Source: Kiritimatiellia bacterium
GTDB lineage: Bacteria; Verrucomicrobiota; Kiritimatiellia; B70-G9
Assembly (NCBI GenBank): GCA_012961745.1
Contig: DTYT01000158.1
Coordinates: forward strand, 1-17,267
Reading direction: 5' to 3'
DNA: 17,267 bases
The position numbers and the translations under genes were made by a program. Shown piece after piece: positions 15,915 to 17,267 of this stretch (position 1 is the first letter of the stretch; each line of letters begins with the position of its first letter). The notes under the pieces are model-generated. The model searched no databases. It saw only the letters and a list, made by a program, of their open reading frames with translations, and was not told the origin of the DNA.

Positions 15915-16590
15915 TTTCTGGTACGGGCTGGGACGGAGACTGTTCTACGTTCTGGCTCGGTTGTTTTTCCGTCTTCGGGTAAGCGGCGTGGAAAGGATTC
16001 CGCGCCAAGGCGCGTGCATTGTCGCCGCCAATCACGCCAGCTATCTGGATCCTCCCCTGCTGGGATGCGGGGTGAGACACCGCAAGTTCCACTACATAGC
16101 CCGTTTGACATTGTTCCGAAATCCGGTGCTAGGATTTCTTTTCCGGAGGTGGGGGGTGGTTGCGTTGGATCGGGAGCGCGGCGGCGACGTAGGGGCTCTG
16201 CGTCAGGCTCTCCGACTTCTGAAGCAGGGGCACGTGTTGGCGTTGTTTCCGGAAGGGACGAGAACCCCAGACGGCACCATCCGGGATGCCAAGCCCGGAA
16301 TCGGGTTCCTGGTCGCCAAGGCGGGGGTGCCTGTGATCCCGGCCCATATCGACGGTACCTTCCGATGCCTGCCCAAGGGGCGCAAGGTTCCGCGTTTGGG
16401 ACGGGTATCGGTGTCCTTCGGAGCGCCGATAGTTCCGGAGGAAATTGCGGCCTGTGCGCGGGGCGCCGATGGGCGATCTGATTTCGGCGCAGTGTCAAGG
16501 CTGGTCATGGAGCGTATCCGCAACCTTGCGGAGAGACGGCTTGATCAGCATGGACCTGACGGCTGGGCGTCTCCCTGTCGACAGGTTTAA
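15871..16590 (+). CDS. plsC: 1-acyl-sn-glycerol-3-phosphate acyltransferase
   Basis: PlsC acylates lysophosphatidic acid to phosphatidic acid at the inner membrane face. The 239-residue protein has the catalytic HxxxxD motif NHASYLD with His55 and Asp60, the substrate motif FPEGTRTPDG with Glu128 (126-135), and VPVIPAHIDGT in the fourth motif region. A moderately hydrophobic N-terminal helix (FYVLARLFF, 25-33) could contact the membrane, but there is no strong transmembrane segment. ATG 15871 lies 44 nt inside cmk and has no clear ribosome site at the usual spacing. The next in-frame candidates are CTG or TTG codons, so translation is probably coupled to cmk and the exact start is uncertain. 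It is the last gene of the operon, and I see no intrinsic terminator after it. Confidence 0.92.
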   Translation: MSGQGSAANSSRASNFWYGLGRRLFYVLARLFFRLRVSGVERIPRQGACIVAANHASYLDPPLLGCGVRHRKFHYIARLTLFRNPVLGFLFRRWGVVALDRERGGDVGALRQALRLLKQGHVLALFPEGTRTPDGTIRDAKPGIGFLVAKAGVPVIPAHIDGTFRCLPKGRKVPRLGRVSVSFGAPIVPEEIAACARGADGRSDFGAVSRLVMERIRNLAERRLDQHGPDGWASPCRQV

Positions 16591-16595
16591 AAGCA

Positions 16596-16624
16596 TTGTC
16601 AAGTAATATTACTATTCATATAAT
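16596..16624 (+). promoter_or_regulatory. Strong sigma-70-type promoter upstream of the IspD-like gene
   Basis: TTGTCA (16596-16601, 5/6) is followed after exactly 17 nt by a perfect TATAAT (16619-16624), inside an AT-rich patch that contrasts with the GC-rich surroundings. Transcription would start near 16631, about 107 nt before the next gene. It is the best promoter match in the window. Confidence 0.7.
16602..16613. promoter_or_regulatory. 12-bp perfect palindrome in promoter spacer (operator candidate)
   Basis: AGTAATATTACT is self-complementary and starts directly after the -35 box. It shares the half-site GTAAT/ATTAC with the palindrome in the fba promoter spacer. No known regulator is recognised. 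Confidence 0.4.
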
Positions 16625-16670
16625 TACGTCAAGAAATACCATTCCTCGCGCGAAAATAGGTCGAACTTTC

Positions 16671-16701
16671 TTGACACGGGCCGGCATGAAGGTGTCATAC
16701 T
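16671..16701 (+). promoter_or_regulatory. Possible second promoter of the IspD-like gene
   Basis: A perfect TTGACA (16671-16676) is followed after 19 nt by CATACT (16696-16701), with a TG one base ahead of it as in extended -10 promoters. The spacing is long, so confidence is modest. If real, the gene has tandem promoters. Confidence 0.35.
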
Positions 16702-16737
16702 CGGGGACGAAGGAGCACCTTGGACAGAAGGCGGCCG

Positions 16738-17267
16738 ATGCCTCGAAAACAGATATCTCCGGCGTGGGGAGTAGTTGTCTCGGGCACCCGGTACCAGTTC
16801 CTGGACACAGAGACGGAAGCGGCCTTCATTACCCTGGGAAATATCCCGGTTTTGGGATGGTCCCTGAAGGCCTTTGAGGAGGCCGCCCCGATAGAGGCGG
16901 TTCTGGTAGTGGCCGAGAAGAGGAGATTGGGCGAGGTGGAAAGCATGGTGCGGCTGCTGGGATACGGAAAGGTACGCAAGATAGTGGCCGGAGCAACTCA
17001 GTGGCTCAAAGCGGTCCAAGCCGGCGTGAATGTTCTTGAGGATGAAGGGCCGGCAGCGGTGGTGGTCCATTCCGCGGCTAGGCCCATGGTTACCGCCAGC
17101 ACCATCGAGAGCGTGTTGAGTGCGTTACGCCGCTTTGACGTGGCCGTAGCCGGCAGCCCGCTGGCAGACACCGTCAAGCTGGCGGCATCCAACGGCCGGG
17201 TCACCAAGACGGTCACCCAAGGCCGGTGTTGGTGCGCACATACGCCGCAGGCATTCCTCTTTCCCGA
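16738..17267 (+). CDS. IspD-like nucleotidyltransferase with degenerate active site (3' end outside window)
   Basis: The first 176 residues match the layout of IspD (MEP cytidylyltransferase of the non-mevalonate isoprenoid pathway): LGNIPVLGWSLKAFEEA (33-49), VLVVAE (55-60), HSAARPMVT (111-119), ADTVK (143-147) and TPQAF (169-173). Key positions differ. The N-terminal glycine-rich AAGxGxRM loop is reduced to VSGTRY (14-19). The catalytic Lys of the usual PKQF segment is Ala28 (EAAF), the Asp of HDAARP is Ser112, and the Arg near Trp165 is Gln161. Arg115 and Thr145 are kept. The other frames do not contain the missing motif, so a simple frameshift does not explain it. The reading frame is intact, with AGAAGG 6 nt before ATG 16738; TTG 16720 is an alternative start. 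I infer an IspD-derived pseudoenzyme or a paralogue with a new role, and assign no reaction. Confidence 0.7.
   Translation, partial: MPRKQISPAWGVVVSGTRYQFLDTETEAAFITLGNIPVLGWSLKAFEEAAPIEAVLVVAEKRRLGEVESMVRLLGYGKVRKIVAGATQWLKAVQAGVNVLEDEGPAAVVVHSAARPMVTASTIESVLSALRRFDVAVAGSPLADTVKLAASNGRVTKTVTQGRCWCAHTPQAFLFP

Noticed and set aside
16574..16585. 12-bp palindrome CCTGTCGACAGG at the end of plsC as a terminator
   Set aside because: As a hairpin it gives only about four pairs with a four-base loop, and only three T residues follow before AAAA. It is also inside coding sequence.
16740..16830. Frameshift hiding the missing IspD nucleotide-binding motif
   Set aside because: I read the other two plus-strand frames across this stretch. 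Neither encodes an AAGxGxRM or PKQF-like segment, so the motif is replaced rather than shifted.

Overview
This is a GC-rich, gene-dense bacterial chromosome segment made almost entirely of housekeeping and biosynthetic genes. I see no rRNA, tRNA, CRISPR, transposase or phage gene. The phylum cannot be fixed from this window. ScpA/ScpB condensin subunits, a type I-beta DAHP synthase with an N-terminal ferredoxin-like domain, a fused chorismate mutase/prephenate dehydratase and a B12-binding radical SAM protein of the DUF4080 family together suggest a free-living, possibly anaerobic bacterium outside the enteric proteobacteria. That placement is inference.

Layout. Positions 1-2034 hold the 3' part of alaS, followed by a TrmJ-like tRNA methyltransferase (2101-2925). 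A strong promoter-like site with a 14-bp palindrome in its spacer precedes a class II fructose-bisphosphate aldolase (3075-4037). Converging on it from the minus strand is a two-gene unit: pyruvate kinase (7011-5593), then, after 3 nt, the B12/radical SAM protein (5589-4138). A 344-bp divergent intergenic region (7012-7355) separates pyk from a long plus-strand operon.

The plus-strand operon runs about 9.2 kb: trpS, scpA, scpB, pheA, hisC-type aminotransferase, aroF, tyrA, aroA, cmk, plsC (7356-16590). Neighbouring genes abut, overlap by 4-44 nt, or are at most 21 nt apart. It covers the entry step (DAHP synthase), the sixth shikimate step (EPSP synthase) and the chorismate-to-phenylalanine/tyrosine branch including the transaminase. 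It also carries tryptophan charging, chromosome condensation, CMP recycling and phospholipid acylation. PEP is a substrate of AroF and AroA and also of the divergently transcribed pyruvate kinase, so the shared intergenic region could set PEP partitioning.

After plsC comes an AT-rich patch with a near-perfect sigma-70 promoter (TTGTCA-N17-TATAAT), again with a palindrome in the spacer. It leads to the most unusual gene here, a partial ORF (16738 to window end). This ORF is clearly IspD-like in fold and sequence, yet several catalytic and nucleotide-binding residues of IspD are replaced. I read it as a probable pseudoenzyme or a paralogue with a new function.
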